From Diprion similis (lineage: Eukaryota > Arthropoda > Insecta > Hymenoptera > Diprionidae): DNA of 64,000 nucleotides. The position numbers were made by a program, and so were the translations under genes. Positions within the stretch are counted from its first letter, which is position 1. Each line of letters opens with the position of its first letter. The stretch is from assembly GCF_021155765.1 (NCBI RefSeq), contig NC_060105.1, forward strand, positions 6,446,001 to 6,510,000. Direction: 5' to 3'. The notes under the pieces are model-generated. The model ran no database searches, had not been told where the DNA came from, and saw nothing but the letters and a program-made list of their open reading frames with translations. Below, piece after piece: positions 52,073-64,000 of the stretch.

Positions 52073-52082
52073 GGTTATATAG
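52073..52082 (-). promoter_or_regulatory. TATA box of the 49-52 kb cuticle gene
   Basis: CTATATAACC on the minus strand, about 55 bases upstream of the ATG at 52019. This leaves a 5' leader of roughly 25 bases, usual for cuticle genes. Confidence 0.6.
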
Positions 52083-55000
52083 AGTGACACAATGGTTGCC
52101 GCCGTTCACCCTGGCTTCCCCGGAGACGCGTTCCCCTCTTCGTGGAACGGAGCGACCTTGATGACCCCCAAACATTCGCCAATTACAATGAGACGCCTGT
52201 GAGTACCGGGTAACTGGTTGACCTAAAACGCGTAGCTTAGCAAAGTGAAGTAAACAGAATGTGTAATGTGCACCCTTTTACAATTGGAATTCTATACCCT
52301 TGCTACTTTCTTACGGTTCCTGTGATACGTAACCCACAATCTTCTCGCGTTACGTACACTTTCGATAATTGATATCCATACCACAGTATTTACCTGCGCC
52401 TGTTTCAGACAGAGGTGCGAATTTCATCAAGAAATACTTGTCCCTCATGGAAGGGGAATAAATTGGCTTGAACGGTCCGTTTATATCTGTGCCTCGAATC
52501 TTAGTTTGACGTATATGAAGGGTGCGTGTAGACTTTCCAATATCCAATGGGAAAATGATGTTGACTTGGACAGTATGTGAGATCCAAGATTGTCCGAATG
52601 TGGTCCGAATTACAACCTGGATGACGATCATGTTTTTTTTGTTTTTTTATTTCTCTTCTAATAACGGAATAGAGACTTGTGAAAGGAGATTGAACGGATG
52701 AAGAAAGAGTGAAGTGAAACAAACGTACATAAGTAGGAATTCAGAATTGAGAATTTAGACGTTGAAAAGTTGCGAGGGGACAAGTGAAAGCCACGTGGGA
52801 GTCAAAGCTACGCTGTATATAGCAGAGTAGAACAGTAGTAGACTAAAATCTGTAACAATAGTTCCCATAGTGTGCAATACTCTTATTGTGCCGTAGTTCT
52901 TATACCTACTACAGAACCTTAGCAGACCTCAGCTGCTACTCCCACACGACAATTATTATATCACGCAATTTCCTTTTCGCGTTTCGTTATCTCTTTTGAT
53001 CTCCGTATATACCGTGCTGGATACACACTCGTATACGCAGCATCTCCCGTCACCTGATACGTGATACAAATTGTATCTCGAGTATGTAAAGCCATTGTCC
53101 CCGGGTTTTCCTCTGGCATGTCGTTTAGGCAGCGACTTCATCGACTTTTGCCCATTCCATACTTCACGACTAAGGATTTTCCTCGTTTCTCACTTCTGTC
53201 CTTGTTGTTTTGACGCTTTTAACGATTTTTCTTACCCGACTTGATGATACGAAACGGTGATATTTTTTTTCATGGAGTCCTGAAGTGTAAGTGCCTTAAG
53301 TAAGCTAGGCAGATTTGGTAATAGATAAAAACAGAAGAGAAAAAAATAGCAACCACGTTATGAATGTTTGTTTTTTGAGGTACATTTTTAATTGCAGAAC
53401 GTTATTCACACGGTTCAATTGTCGTCTGGTCTAATCTCCTTTCATTCTTCTTGTTGCCCATTTCTATTCTTCTTTTTTTCACTTCCTACATTAGTGGATG
53501 TCTCTTTCCTGCGGTAGAGAAATTCATGTTACGTTTTCAGCGTCACAATGCCTGCTCTGTTATTACAGTACCTACAACGAGCCTTATTCGAGTTTTAAGC
53601 AGTTCCGCGAGCTCTGTAACAGTAGGTTCTAGTAGCTACTTGGTGGAAACCATTGAAGATTTCTTTTCTTTCTGAACAAAGTCACCCGAAGGAATCAATG
53701 CTTTCGAGTCGAGTGTTCGCGAAGTAAGAATTTTTATCTCATCGCGATTTTTGATGGTTGAGCAAAAATTTACCAGTAAAAAGGATTGATCGTCTTAAAC
53801 TGATTCCTTCTGATATCCTCGCGGTCTTCTATTTTCTACATGCTGCACGTTTCCTTCAATTCAATTAAATTTCCTTCAGGTATTACACAAGTCTTAATTA
53901 TTCTCTGGGCAAATTTACGGTGGCAGTCGTTATTAGCTTCATCATAACCACAGAAAATGCGTTATTACTACGAGTATGAAGGCGGCACACCTATTTAATT
54001 GCATTCATTCGTGCTGCCTTGTACCTAGCTGCCTTATGTCTACGTGAAAAACAAATATGGTCGTCGACATTCCTGCCCGGTTCTCTGGGAACTGGAGTGC
54101 GTCTCTACCTTTTTCACTCTCCACTCGTAAGTCACAACTGAGTTCACCAAACTTACATCTGACGAATGACGTCTGTAATTTGCCAAGTACAAAGTTAACG
54201 TCGACCGCTCAATTACCCAACGTTACAAATATCCTGTGGAATAATTTAAAGACTCGAGTTTCCGGTTGATATAAATGTTTTACACGATTTACAACATTTT
54301 ACTGGATAGAGCGTTAAATCCCCGAGAATGATTGAATATATGAACTTATTACTGTGTTCTGGGAAAGAAGTTATTTTTTTTTATTATCTTTCCTTTTCTT
54401 TTATTTGGAGAAGTGTTTAAGGAACAGCGATAAAAATAAACGAAACAATTAAAGTCCCCGAAGGCTATCGCGATCGTTATAAAGATAATGTCGAAGAAAT
54501 TTGCATCTGGTGAGAAATACCTCGGCCTAAAATTAAATCACCTCCTCTGAAACAAGTCGTTCCTTCGGACCTTGATTTGACTTTGGTTGATTGCTAGCTT
54601 CAGGAATTATCAACTTTCCATTCATTTGAAGTCGGAGTGAGTTCAAACCAATCGTTTTTAATATTCCATGAATTTTTCTGCACATAAAATCTTTCACGTA
54701 ATTTAATCGTGGTAAGAACTCTTTCCGATTATTTTCAGCAAGAAATTCAGTTTTCCCATCATTTACGCTCATCTATATACACGGAAGGAGAAAAAAGAGG
54801 AAAGAGCAAAAGAAAAACCGCACAAATACTAAAAACTAAATAAATTTCACGCATTAATATAGATTAAAACAGCGAGTAATGGCGTCAAGCTGATATTTCC
54901 TTGCAAACGAATAGGTATCACGATTCATGGATCGCCACCCGCGTTACATTCGTGCCGATTGAGTTGCCTAAGGTAAGGCGATTAATGCCACCGATAGAAT

Positions 55001-58000
55001 CGTGAAAACAGCATGAAATTAATAATTATCCCTCTGGCGTCTCGACATTAAACCTTTGTTTATCTATCAGAAAATCGATTCGTAGATTATTGATCTGACG
55101 AAACGATGAAAGTAATTACTCGCAATAAGTATCAATTATTTTTCCCGCTGTAATGACTGCAAAAACGTCATGTGAATTCAGGTTTTAAGTAACAGTGAAA
55201 ATAATAGAACCATGGAAATTTGCTTGTTTTATTTTCTTACCAAGATCGACTTTTTGCTGATTTTTCGTTTCGCAAAGACAGCGATCAGTGAGTATTATAA
55301 TGCACGCGTAGGTATGGAAATGCTTTCTTGCACGGTTCGTGGTTCTTACGACCGATATCTCGCGAGTTCGATTCTCCTTAGCTTAGCATACCTATATGCA
55401 TGCGACGTGATCATATGACATGACGATCTCGACGACGTATTCGGGTCACCTGCACGGATACTGCACATATTAGTTGTCCCTCTCTTGTTTGAGAGAGCAT
55501 TCGTTTCCGCTTAACATTTACCTGTGGCCAAAGGATGTTGCGTTAAAGTTGCTGTAGGTGTTACAACTAATGCGAGTAATGTAGCAGCAGTTGCAGAATA
55601 AAATCTACTCGATACATCAGACAAGTAAAAAATTCCCTTCTATTCAGGTCCGGGTCAAAAAACTTGTCTGGAAACTGGAGGGAACAGGTCATCTTCACAG
55701 GTTTCAAACGATTTCAGAAAAGCGCGAGTTTTTTTTTTTTTTTCAAGCCAAATCAGACCGGTCGCACATAAGTTTTCCTGTATTTGAACCTGTAAAAGGG
55801 TTCAAATTACGAGATGTAAATTTAGCAGAAAATTTGGATACTCACGTTTTTTTTAGGTCAATTTTTTTTATCAGGGCTTAAGTCTGTTGAGTATCTCGTG
55901 GTCAAGAATTAAAAAAAATGGCAGTAACGAGTTATGCATAGTCTGAGAAAATTGCTAAGCACTATGCATGTATATAATTATTTGTCAAGGAATAAATTTG
56001 CAAAAACAAGCTATGCCCGAGGTCAACAAACGAGAAAGTATTCGCAGAGCGTGCATTTGTAAACTGGATACCAGCTCTGCATCGCATATCTGGAACGGCA
56101 ATAGCAACCTGCTGGTATTCTCAGAAGAAAATTACCAGAGGTAAGATGTCGATCAGCGAATGGGCTACTCGTCGTTTTGGCGATAAGACGCGTTGCTATG
56201 AGATAAACGTGAAATGGAATAACGCAGAAGTTTAGAAAGTATAGATGACTCTCGATTTGAACGTTGTGTGCAGCTTTCGCTGGCAATGGAATTGCGCAGA
56301 ACGGACGGGGTTCAACAAAACTTCTACATATACCACTTTGCCAAGTCTTCTGCAGTCACGTGTGTCTGCTACTGCATATTGGCCTACATTTGCCAGATCC
56401 TCAATGTCAAGGTTTGCTCAACAGCTCAACTGCTCTGTTCAATTTACAATCGGATATTCTCGCTTTCTCATACACCAGAGTTGCATGAGTTGCAAATTGT
56501 CAGCTCACTGGCCAGCTGATTCATTCAATTCAGCAAACTGATCCCACGGTCAATAATTAGATTTCAATTAATAATCGATCGTGAAACGCGAAAGAAATCA
56601 ACACTTAAGTTCTTCAATTCTACGCATATTAGCTCTGTGAGGATTAATCATTCCTTTATGCTGATTTTCGAAATAAAAGTTACCAGTCCCAATTTTAAAT
56701 CTAATTTGTTTTCTTTTCAGCAGTAATAATTTTGTCTCTCTTCCCAGTCTGTCGAGTTGCGATTTTTAACTCTACATTTGCATTACAGGCCGAACTCCGA
56801 GCGAGAAGTTTTCTACTATTAACTTTATCGCCTCGTCGAAATTGTACCTTCTAAATACAAATGTGCAAAATGCCGGGAGAAACTCTAACGACGAATCGTT
56901 ATGATTGATTAACATTCGTTTGTACACCGACCGTATCTTGTGGCCGAATTAAGTCCGTGAATCACGTAGCGTTATATTATTGCGGTGACAAAATTCACCG
57001 TCCGGGACGGCGATCCATTGTTTCAGTTCTGTGACAAGCGGAATCATTATCCCGTAGGCGTTTCAATATGGGTCAAATGGGTGTGAACAAACTGTAAAAA
57101 TTTCACTGCGAAGGTAAAACAGGCGCAAATGTGAAAATAGTGAGGAATGTATGAAAATGTGCCCGTCTCTATAAACATTCCTTTGCAGGGAACAACGATC
57201 CATGAATTCTCATAACTGGTTGAACACAACTAGAAACGAGGATTATAGAGGTGTTACATAGCAGGAAAAATGCTAATTACACAATCAGACAAGGATCAAG
57301 GTACACATGCATACACGCTAATGCAGCGGCAGGGTAATGAGGCAAATTTCTTTCAGGTAAAAGTGCAAACGTACTTCCGAGGGTGGTAACGAAGCTGTTA
57401 CGAAACCCATTCTGTCGTGTGTAATTAACGCACGTAAAACATCTTTCTGTACAATTTACACGCGATTTATCCGTATCGACCGTTGCTTTTCGATATTCTC
57501 CTTTCTGTCAGTACCATTTTTCACTTTCTCTCTCTTGCATATATATACAGATAATTTTTAATTCGTCGTAGAATTACGAGGAGACTTGGGCTTCGCCTTG
57601 GTCAACGACCATTTTACGTAATTCATAATAGCAGCGAGGTGTTTCATTGGGTCACTCTATCAGGCCTTAACTTTAGCAAAAAGAAAAACGAGCACATGTG
57701 TAATTGCCGGAGTGATTTTAAATCTGGCGTGTTCGGGCCAAGACAACGACGTAAAAAATGACGTCCATTAGCAATTGTAACGAAATCCGATTCACAAGCT
57801 GTCCGAAGAATCACGCCCCCCACAAATTGTTCACGAAACGGGTTTATTGGTTCGGACATTAGACTATGGCTTCAAGTTTCACTTTTGTTTCGAACGACGA
57901 GGAAAGCGGACCTCGTCCAATAACCAGAGCGACGCCTGTGGGCCCCCTAATAAGAAATTACAAGGTGTCATATTAGCCGCACGCTCTATAAGCCACTCGA

Positions 58001-60193
58001 CAACTTTCTTATTTTTCTACCTTGTTATCACGGAAGTAACTTCCGCATTATGCTGCTCCGTCGAACACGTTCAGACCGTAATCAGTTCCCGGTGCTCGAT
58101 ATGCCATTTTTCCCTTTTACTCGTGCAGTTGTCGATTCGTTTCTTCTATTTCGACAACGGGGCGATCATGCGAGGGAGTGAAACTTGCCTCCGCACTTTC
58201 GCTCAGTCGCGAAAAGGAGAGAGATAGGAAAAACAATTTATTTCAATGGAAATGATAATTAGGATCTGTACATTCTGGAACACGTTTCTTTCTGCAAGGC
58301 ATGAATATAGGTATTGCAAATTAACGGATAAATTAAAATCCAGGTTTATACACTCACTTATCTTGTTTGACCAATTTTTTTTTTCCTCCTAAATTATTAT
58401 TCTGTACGTTACGTGCACACATATAACGCGTATTTGCAAATTTGTAATAACATTTTATTCACTTACTATCGTAATACATACAAACAGTATAAAAATAATA
58501 ATAACATTAATCACTATAACGCACAAGATTGTTTAAAGTTATACAATTATCGAGTTTCCGCCTCACGTTCGCGTACGTAATTTTTTTTTTTTTTTTTTTC
58601 TCTTTAAATATTAACTATCACTGCGGATAAAAATAATGATAATAATAATACGCTGTGTGTAAGAGAATTAGAGTATACTTATTATTAAAATTTAAACACT
58701 ATGTACAATCTAGTATGCGGATGAGAAAAGTTTACATATCATTAGAAATTGTAATATCGGGTGTGTCATGTTTGTATAATATATATATATATACAGGTAT
58801 AGAAAATAGATTAAATAAAGCCGTGAAGTCTGGTGCTGCGTGTGAGATGAAGAGAAAAAATAAAGCCGACGAGTACAGGATTGAAAGAGAAGAAAAAGAA
58901 AATAGGAAAAATCAATGGATGAATGGATGGATGGATAGATTAATAATTGATATAGTTTTCGTGTCAGGGAAACGGGCAGTTCCATTTCATTCTAAGGAAA
59001 ATCCAGCAGCTGCAAACATTTGGAGGGAATTGAGCTGCTGACGCGGTTCAGCACCGGTTGCGAATCGTTATTAGAATGTTGTTTAACAAGCTGCAGCCAC
59101 GCCAATGAAAGTGATTGCGTTTATACCGTGGGTATTATAGGCTACAGGAGCGGGTTCTTTATTCCCCTGTGTCCGCTAATAAAGGCAGCCAGGCAGGCAG
59201 AGTGGCTTGCAGACAGCGTTCGCGACGCGAATTGTGTGTCTTGCATAAGATCGCGGCCACCGTGTCTCGGCTTTTTAGTTTTAAGTCTAGAGTCCAGAGA
59301 TTGGATCAGAGGAAGTGTGTGAGTGTATATGCGCCTATTATAATTGTTTGGAAAGAGGAGGTAATTCTTTTGCAGAGAGGTGCATGATCCTGAGGCAACA
59401 ACCGTGACCCACATCCACTTTTAGGCATATATTAGGCACATATGTATGTATAGCGTCGTGTATGAAATAAGATCCCACGAAATTAAAAGGAGGAAGAAGA
59501 AATTACGTGGATTGCTAAAAAAATCGAAAACGCTTCTGCAATAGCAATTAAACAAGAGAGAAAGAGCAAAAAATTGACACATTCTTTTCGGATTTAATTC
59601 TCGCCCCGTGAATTATTCTTATCACGTAGTGATGCATAAATGATATTACTGCACATTAGGATTACACGGACATATTGACCGAATTGTTACCGCTATACTT
59701 GCCATGTAACACGGAAATCGGTTTTGAACGTGATCTGTGCTACACCCGTGCATTGCGTCAGGAGAGAGCTTTCACTGCGTTTGTTCCTTATAAGAAAATT
59801 TACGGAAAACCTCGTCATCGATCGCTGGATTCCATAACGTTAGCTGAATCCATAAATCATGCTAGAAATGACTGCTGGGGAATATTTTAAATCGATTTTC
59901 ACGGGCCACGATCGGCACGCGTCGGTAATATTTACCGGTAAAATTTGACTCTATTTCGCGATGAAGATCACAAGTGTTATACCAGCATTATCGCGTAGAA
60001 AAAGAATCATATTTTTATAACGTATATATTATGCATAAAAGGTTTGAATTCATCGAACGCTCTCTATGAGAGCGATTGGCGTTGATAGATCGTTAGTTCA
60101 CCGTAAGTTAAAGATCTGACGTAGTTCTACCGTCGCGAGTAAAAAAAAGACAGAAATTTCTCAAAGTGAATTAATTCAGCGACGTGAGCGCGA
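52083..60193. other. 8 kb intergenic between the two cuticle genes
   Basis: AT-rich, with a T-run at about 55731-55743 and at about 58580-58599, (TA)n near 58781-58793, and (GGAT)n at about 58917-58935. Several short open frames were read and none resembles a known family. The 3' end of the second cuticle gene lies near 60060-60193. Confidence 0.5.
58917..58935. repeat. (GGAT)n microsatellite
   Basis: A run of GGAT/GAAT units in non-coding sequence. Confidence 0.7.
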
Positions 60194-61777
60194 TTAAAAG
60201 CCAGCGGAAGCACCGCGCAAGAACTGATCAATCTGCCCAGCGGAAAGTCGGGAAGAATCGCTACCAGTTGACGGGGACGGCGAGATGTAGTAAAAGGGTT
60301 GAGAACCTTCCTGGGACTCTAGAAGTTGAAACCGATGAGGCTGCTGCTGTCTGCGTTGTTGCTGAGCGTAGAGTTGCTGGGACTGTTGAAAAAGCTGGGC
60401 CTGTTGCTGCCTGTATATGGCGGCTTGAGGCTGGGGGGCGGGGGAGGCGGCGGCGGTTTGTGGGAGCTGTTCTCTTTGCCTGTAAATCGATGCCGCGGAT
60501 GCTCTGGGCTCCTGTTCCGTCTGCTGTCTTTGAGCGAGCTGTTGCCGTGCTACAAACGGTTGCAGCTTGTGACTCAAACTAAAATCTCCGACCGTCTGCG
60601 GCAGGGTCTGATAAAGTTGTGTATTGTACTGACCGGTTGCCGGGTCAAAGACCAGTTCCGATTGGTAGATGGGGTCGGCGCGCTGCGCCTGTTTCGGTTT
60701 TTGGCTCTGCAGCGGTGCGGGCTGCGTGGGCCTCACGGGTCTGGGACTGAGTCCCACGGTGTTTACGTACCGCTCAATCTCCGCCGCGAAGTCGTCGCCA
60801 CCTAGCGGCGCGGGACTGGTACTCCGATGACGAACCGTCTGGGGCCCGGGCCTCGGGGCATAGATCACGCCAGGCCTCTCGGTCTGCGCGATGGGCGCGT
60901 ACTGGGCCGCAACCTGGGCCGCATGGGGCCTCGGCGTGATGGCGACGGCGGGCACGAACTGCGGCCTGTAGGTCTGAGGCTGGGGGGCTGGGGTGGTGGT
61001 GGCCTCAAGGGCGCGATAGATGGTCGAGGCGGGGGTGGTCGGGGCCTGGTATCGCGGGGTGGTCGGTTGGTAGACGGCTGGACGCGGGGCGGGGGTCGTC
61101 GGTGGTTGGGTGAACTGCTGACGACGGGGAATGGAGACGACGGGGGGACGGCGCTGGGGTGGTTGGGGCCTGACGTCTTCGAGTTCCTGGCTTTCGTCGT
61201 CGTCGCTGATCTGGTACTGAGTCTGGAAGATGGTGGTGGGGGCGCGTGTCGTGGGAGCGAAGGTGGGGCGTGTGGGTCGCTGGACGGGCCTGACGGAGGG
61301 GTAGTTCGCGGGCCCGGAGACGTCGTCCTCGGGCTGCCCACGCACCGGCTCCTCGTCTTCGTCCTTGGGAGCGTTGGGGTCGCAGGGGTTACCGGATACG
61401 TAGGTGAACTCGCGCTTGTTACCGTCGGGATCGACGTACCCGTACTTCCCGCGCACCACGCAGTCCGTGCCCCGGGTTTCCTCCTTGAACGAACCGTCCG
61501 CCGCCTCGTAACCGAACGTGAAAGACCCGTCGTCGTTCACCTTGTTGTAGTTGCGGATGGTCTGGACAGGCGGTGGTTTCGAGGCGCTCGTATCCTTGGA
61601 ACGTGGCGATGGAAGTGCCCGGGTTCGCGGCTGGTAGACGACCGGTGAATCCTCCTCCTCGACCCCCGCACCCTCCTCGTCCTCGTCGACGTAGTACACC
61701 TGCCGTTCCTCCACTCGCTGTCGGCTTTGCGGAACGCGTCGCGCTTCCGAAAGGACCAGGAGGCAGACTGGGATCAC
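60194..61777 (-). CDS. Large cuticle protein with R&R domain and Gln/Pro-rich tail; first exon not found
   Basis: One large exon on the minus strand, beginning after a TTCCGCAG acceptor (first codon GTG at 61777) and running 527 codons to a stop. It opens with the end of a signal peptide (VIPVCLLVLSEA), so a short first exon supplying the start Met lies upstream, between 61.8 kb and the window end or beyond. The R&R domain covers residues about 80-132 of this exon (NDDGSFTFGYEAADGSFKEE, then GKYGYVDPDGNKREFTYV). Two cysteines, in TDCVV and GNPCDP, bracket it and may pair. The tail is Pro/Thr-rich, then Gln-rich. Same strand and layout as the gene at 49-52 kb, suggesting a related pair. Confidence 0.85.
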   Translation of the reverse strand: MIPVCLLVLSEARRVPQSRQRVEERQVYYVDEDEEGAGVEEEDSPVVYQPRTRALPSPRSKDTSASKPPPVQTIRNYNKVNDDGSFTFGYEAADGSFKEETRGTDCVVRGKYGYVDPDGNKREFTYVSGNPCDPNAPKDEDEEPVRGQPEDDVSGPANYPSVRPVQRPTRPTFAPTTRAPTTIFQTQYQISDDDESQELEDVRPQPPQRRPPVVSIPRRQQFTQPPTTPAPRPAVYQPTTPRYQAPTTPASTIYRALEATTTPAPQPQTYRPQFVPAVAITPRPHAAQVAAQYAPIAQTERPGVIYAPRPGPQTVRHRSTSPAPLGGDDFAAEIERYVNTVGLSPRPVRPTQPAPLQSQKPKQAQRADPIYQSELVFDPATGQYNTQLYQTLPQTVGDFSLSHKLQPFVARQQLAQRQQTEQEPRASAASIYRQREQLPQTAAASPAPQPQAAIYRQQQAQLFQQSQQLYAQQQRRQQQPHRFQLLESQEGSQPFYYISPSPSTGSDSSRLSAGQIDQFLRGASAGF

Positions 61778-64000
61778 CTGCGGAAAATTGAAAGGATCAG
61801 CCTTCCGGGAACGTGCAAATTCCTGACCAGTAACTACTATCGGCCGATCCTGACTTCAGACTCGTGTAATAACGAGAATCGTGACCGCGCAATGCCGCCC
61901 GCATACTTCCTGCGGTGGGAACGCCCTGCGCCAGTTTACCTCGCGGTTTCGTAACCGCCTTGCTCGGCTGACCCGAATCCGACGGAGCACCTCGAGACCG
62001 GCGTGAGATTCGGATCCAGCGGACTAGATCGCCTTGAACCGTCGACGCAGTCTTTGGATCGGGTTCGCAGTTTAATGTAAAAATGCGCGGGTGGGGGGGG
62101 GGGGGGGGGGGGGGGGTTATTGATGTCTCGCAGAATGAATTTTGGGTGAATTTTCACATGGTTGAGCACAATTTTTACAAATTTAAGTCAAATTTGCGGG
62201 AGTAAGTACGAATTCTAAACTACACGAAATGTTTTTACAGGGCAATTGGCACTGATGCTGAACGATTAGAATTGGTCGGTCAGGCCTAAACTATGATAAG
62301 TCATTACCCGTGGCTTACACACTTACTCTGTATTCACTAATTACAAAGGCTTAAATCTTGTATATAGAGCGAAATCTCGATTGACGCCTTGCGACACGTA
62401 CGAAGGAGGCAGAAAAAGGATCCTTGATGACTAATGGTCGTTTCATAAACGTTAAATTCGAGACAATTTACAAGCCACCTCGAGTTTTTTTTTTTTTTTT
62501 TTCTCTTCACAAGCACCCGCAATTATCATCATACTCAAATTACAATGAACCATTATCGCCGAATTTGATCTGGTTGAAAGAAAAGATCTTGACCCTTGCT
62601 CGTGGGCATCCTAGGCTAACCTTCGGAATATTCCCAACTCATTGTTAAAAAGCGCGTCAGTGATATATATCCATCGATTTCGAACGGATGGTTCAACGAC
62701 GTGTTCTTTCAGTTTAGTCACGTAACCAATCACTTTTAATATTGTTTCCTAACCGGAACGTGGCGGAGAAGTAAGGGAAATATAAAACCGCGGGAAATGA
62801 AACCGACAAATACGTAGACTGTTGTATGAGAATCGTTGGAAAATTAAACGTTGGATATAATACCTATCGAGAATGGAAAAAGAGGATTGGCAATTTTATT
62901 ACAGGCATAATTAAACCGGGTACTGCCTGAAGCAAGCGAGCAAAATGCATGGTCTTGTGACCAACGTTGGGTAAAATATAGTAAAAATCGAAGCACGAAC
63001 ACCATTGCGCACGGTCATTTACGGTCAAGAAATGACCGTAGCCAATCTGAGATAAGTGAGTTCTGGAATATTCCTTGGCAGAGTTGGGAACACTAAAGTA
63101 TATGGTCTCCGTGTCGATCGACAAGGACGGTGAAATGAAAGTGAAATAGACGGCCGAACACGCCTTCGAGCAGATCGGCCGAGCGATGATCGTTAAGCCA
63201 CTTATATTTCGCGCAATTGTTTAGCGTCTAGAATAATCTTGTGTAAATACTACGATCCGACTTAGATCCAGCAGCGACCTCGGCGAATCAGTGATCAAAA
63301 CGCGATCAAGGTTGGCTCGTGTTCACTGTCATAACCGGTCGATCGCAGGACTGGGGATTGAAAATTGAACGAATGGTGCTGCATCGGCGATGCTATGAAA
63401 ATGACGGAATTATTTGAGGACAGTGAAACCGACATACGAATCTATATTCAAGGCGGATGGCTCCTCGCTATTTGGTTCACGTTGGTATGTAAAATAATAA
63501 GCGAGAGTCGAGTACTTCTGAGTCACATTGCCGGTATTACGACACAACCGATCGTCGGTGACGTTAACGACACCTCGGCGACGCCCCATGTTGCACTTCG
63601 AGTTTCTATGGATCACGTTTTGATCGGTAGCAAATGCACCTCGCCGCTAAGGATTGGGCTTTCCAAAATTCCCTTCTTAGAAGAATCGAAAGTGACTGTA
63701 ATTGTGACGAGTCAAGTTCAAGCGCAATGCCGCCGATCCGTTCCCCCTGATTGCCGATCGTTTTCCTTCTATTGATTAACAATAATTTGATGGAAAGTGC
63801 AGATGAAACCGCGAAGATGAGAAGCTTCAGTGGTTTTTTGTCGCGGTGCGCGTGAAGCGGCAAAGGAAAGTACCTCACGATCAAAGGACCAGTTGTAAAT
63901 CCTGACCGGCCAATCGTAATGGCGTGAAAATCGCCGTTCGATTAGAGCCTGTGGGCTGTGAAGCGTTAAGAATAGTAAACAAATAGCCTGGGACCGTGTT
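61778..64000. other. Upstream region of the second cuticle gene
   Basis: The missing first exon and promoter probably lie here or further on. A minus-strand TATA-like CTATATAC with a following GTAAGT-type donor is at about 62318-62385, but no start codon fits between them. A 24-base G-run is at 62093-62116 and a T-run at about 62487-62502. A plus-strand open frame at 63365-63775 has no recognisable product. Confidence 0.35.
62093..62116. repeat. Poly-G tract
   Basis: 24 consecutive Gs, able in principle to form G-quadruplex structure. Its length is hard for sequencing to determine exactly. Confidence 0.9.

Noticed and set aside
52350-52631. Minus-strand open frame of 93 codons with a possible donor
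   Set aside because: No acceptor or partner exon and no recognisable family.
55591-55881. Plus-strand open frame of 96 codons
   Set aside because: Runs through a poly-T tract (Phe run) and has no domain.
60827-61648. 273-codon plus-strand open frame
   Set aside because: Lies antisense to the GC-rich cuticle exon and is a compositional shadow, rich in Gly/Arg.
63365-63775. Plus-strand open frame of 136 codons near the window end
   Set aside because: One possible hydrophobic segment but no family resemblance; overlaps another open frame on the opposite strand.

Overview
This window is 64 kb of insect nuclear DNA. The genes have spliced introns with GT/AG borders, and the surrounding non-coding DNA is AT-rich with many simple repeats. 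The set of an arthropod visual-type opsin, chitin-binding (R&R) cuticle proteins and a TWiK-like potassium channel points to an insect. The repeat style and gene structure would suit a hymenopteran such as a sawfly, but that placement is only a guess.

Layout. (1) 1-6975: a rearranged copy of the cytokinesis gene feo/PRC1 (Ase1 family). A plus-strand copy (about 855-5313) is followed by a partial, inverted second copy (about 6975-5268, minus strand). The two copies share two blocks as inverted repeats, 53-863 with 6165-6975 and 3420-4044 with 5524-6148. The plus copy lacks one internal exon, and that exon is present in the inverted copy. Both copies carry breaks, so both look like pseudogenes. 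(2) 6976-24385: about 17 kb with no confident gene, holding a TA-flanked foldback MITE (13858-14146), an orphan exon-like segment (14680-14910) and simple repeats. (3) 24436-28637, plus: a five-exon opsin of the Rh7 type with an unusually long, glycosylation-rich N-terminus. (4) 28638-35546: mostly empty, apart from a small unassigned minus-strand ORF (30760-31035). (5) 35547-41411, minus: a complete six-exon secreted or GPI-anchored alpha-carbonic anhydrase. (6) 45608-46639, minus: a single-exon two-pore potassium channel with altered filter residues. (7) 49435-52019 and 60194-61777, both minus: two large R&R cuticle proteins with long low-complexity tails. The second lacks a recognisable first exon.

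The genes do not form an operon or one pathway; this is an ordinary mixed insect neighbourhood. The two cuticle genes probably belong together as relatives. The most unusual structure is the inverted feo locus. Its two nearly identical promoter-like arms face inward, so it could produce overlapping complementary transcripts. The two copies differ very unevenly: nearly identical in the promoter arm, clearly diverged in one exon. All identities here were judged by eye; no database search was run.
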